Source: CAYQAJ01 sp964415245 (GTDB lineage Bacteria > Planctomycetota > Planctomycetia > Pirellulales > Pirellulaceae). From it: 6,818 nucleotides of DNA. Positions 6,156 to 6,818 of the stretch are shown here, one piece after another. The notes beneath the pieces are model-generated. The model was not told where the DNA came from, made no database searches, and saw only the letters and a list, made by a program, of their open reading frames with translations. A program made the translations under genes and the position numbers. The DNA is taken from contig CAYQAJ010000275.1 in assembly GCA_964415245.1 (NCBI GenBank), positions 1 through 6,818 on the forward strand, given 5' to 3'. Within the stretch, counting starts at the first letter, position 1; each line of letters opens with the position of its first letter.

Positions 6156-6818
6156 TCAGAACCGCGCTCGCCTACTGGAAAGATACTCAATCAGCGCTTT
6201 GTCGAACTGCATGCTGGTATCGAGCGGCACGTAGTCGATGCCGATTTGGAAACATTCGCGGCGGTACCAGCCGCGCATCGCGTCGAGCTCGGCCAGGTAG
6301 TCGCGGCGGTAGTAGCTGGCGTCGACCTCGATTCGCTCCTCGGTCTCGGGGTCCTCGAACTCGACCACGCCGTCGAAGGGGAATCGCACCTCGGCCTCGT
6401 CCAGCACATGGAACAGGATCACGTCGTGCCCACGATGCCGCAGCCGCCGCAGCGCCTGCATCACCGGCTCGGGCTCGGCCAAGAGGTCGGAGAACATCAT
6501 CAGCAAACTGCGGTGCCGCAGCATGGCGGCGAGCTGATTCACGCTGCGGCCGATGTCGGTTTCGCCCTGTGGCTTGAGCCGCGCGAGCAAAGAAAGCACG
6601 TTGCCCATTTGGGCCCGCTTCGACCGCGGGGCCAGGCTCTCGCGCACCTTTTGGTCGAACGTGACCAGCCCCACCGGGTCCTGCTGGTGGATCATCAGGT
6701 AGCACAGGGCGGCGGCCAGGCACACTGCGTAGTCGAATTTGGTAAGCGCCTGGCGGTACGTGTAGGCCATCGACTGGCTGAGGTCCATCACCAGGTAGCC
6801 GGTGATGTTGGTCTCCGA
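6156..6818 (-). CDS. DUF58 domain protein, 3' part
   Basis: The visible part is 220 residues, running off the right edge in frame (the last 220 residues of the protein); the N-terminus is missing. The end is TGA at 6158-6156. It starts in SETNITGYLVMDLSQSM, the DUF58 core, where the E-T-N motif leads into a VWA-like metal site. All three metal-site elements are present: DLSQS (D12, S14, S16 of the visible part), T87-D88 in GETDIG, and D111 in MMFSDLL. Segments such as KFDYAVCLAAALCYLMIHQQDPVGLVTFD support the family. There is no membrane segment in view, so it is likely cytoplasmic or peripheral. In related clusters DUF58 follows a MoxR AAA+ ATPase and precedes BatA, which matches its place here. 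The 324-base gap downstream is longer than usual for such a cluster. The biochemical role of DUF58 is not firmly known. Confidence 0.93.
   Translation of the reverse strand, partial: SETNITGYLVMDLSQSMAYTYRQALTKFDYAVCLAAALCYLMIHQQDPVGLVTFDQKVRESLAPRSKRAQMGNVLSLLARLKPQGETDIGRSVNQLAAMLRHRSLLMMFSDLLAEPEPVMQALRRLRHRGHDVILFHVLDEAEVRFPFDGVVEFEDPETEERIEVDASYYRRDYLAELDAMRGWYRRECFQIGIDYVPLDTSMQFDKALIEYLSSRRARF

Overview
The window looks like chromosomal DNA from a planctomycete, most likely of the Pirellulales type. This rests on the gene layout (a DUF58 gene, a BatA-domain/VWA membrane protein, then a second VWA membrane protein with a glutamine-amidotransferase-like domain), on the high GC of these genes, and on an intergenic repeat built from TGACCAA units of a kind I associate with planctomycete genomes. 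No rRNA, tRNA, CRISPR array, transposase or phage gene was seen.

Layout from left to right. Positions 2-1068 (+ strand) hold the 3' part of a conserved gene that I cannot name with certainty, followed two bases later by a small 66-codon gene. This pair has clearly lower GC than the rest. A 27-base gap (1069-1095) holding a short hairpin separates it from a convergent block on the - strand. That block reads right to left: a DUF58 protein cut by the right edge (6818-6156), a 324-base non-coding gap with direct and inverted repeats (6155-5832), the BatA/VWA membrane protein (5831-3348), and the second VWA membrane protein (3351-1096). The last two overlap by four bases (ATGA).

The - strand block resembles the MoxR-DUF58-BatA-VWA clusters related to the Bat (Bacteroides aerotolerance) operons. 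In such clusters a MoxR AAA+ ATPase is thought to act with VWA-domain proteins. A moxR-like gene would be expected just beyond the right edge. The two large proteins have parallel designs: N-terminal membrane helices, a VWA domain, beta-rich modules, an amidotransferase-like Rossmann-type region, and one C-terminal helix. By the positive-inside rule both large domains should lie outside the cytoplasmic membrane, while DUF58 shows no membrane segment in the visible part. The cellular role of these clusters in planctomycetes is not established.

The most unusual structure is the gap between the DUF58 and BatA genes. Two 35-base direct copies (period 40) face a perfect 33-base inverted copy, so a read-through transcript could form long, mutually exclusive hairpins inside what is normally a tightly packed operon.
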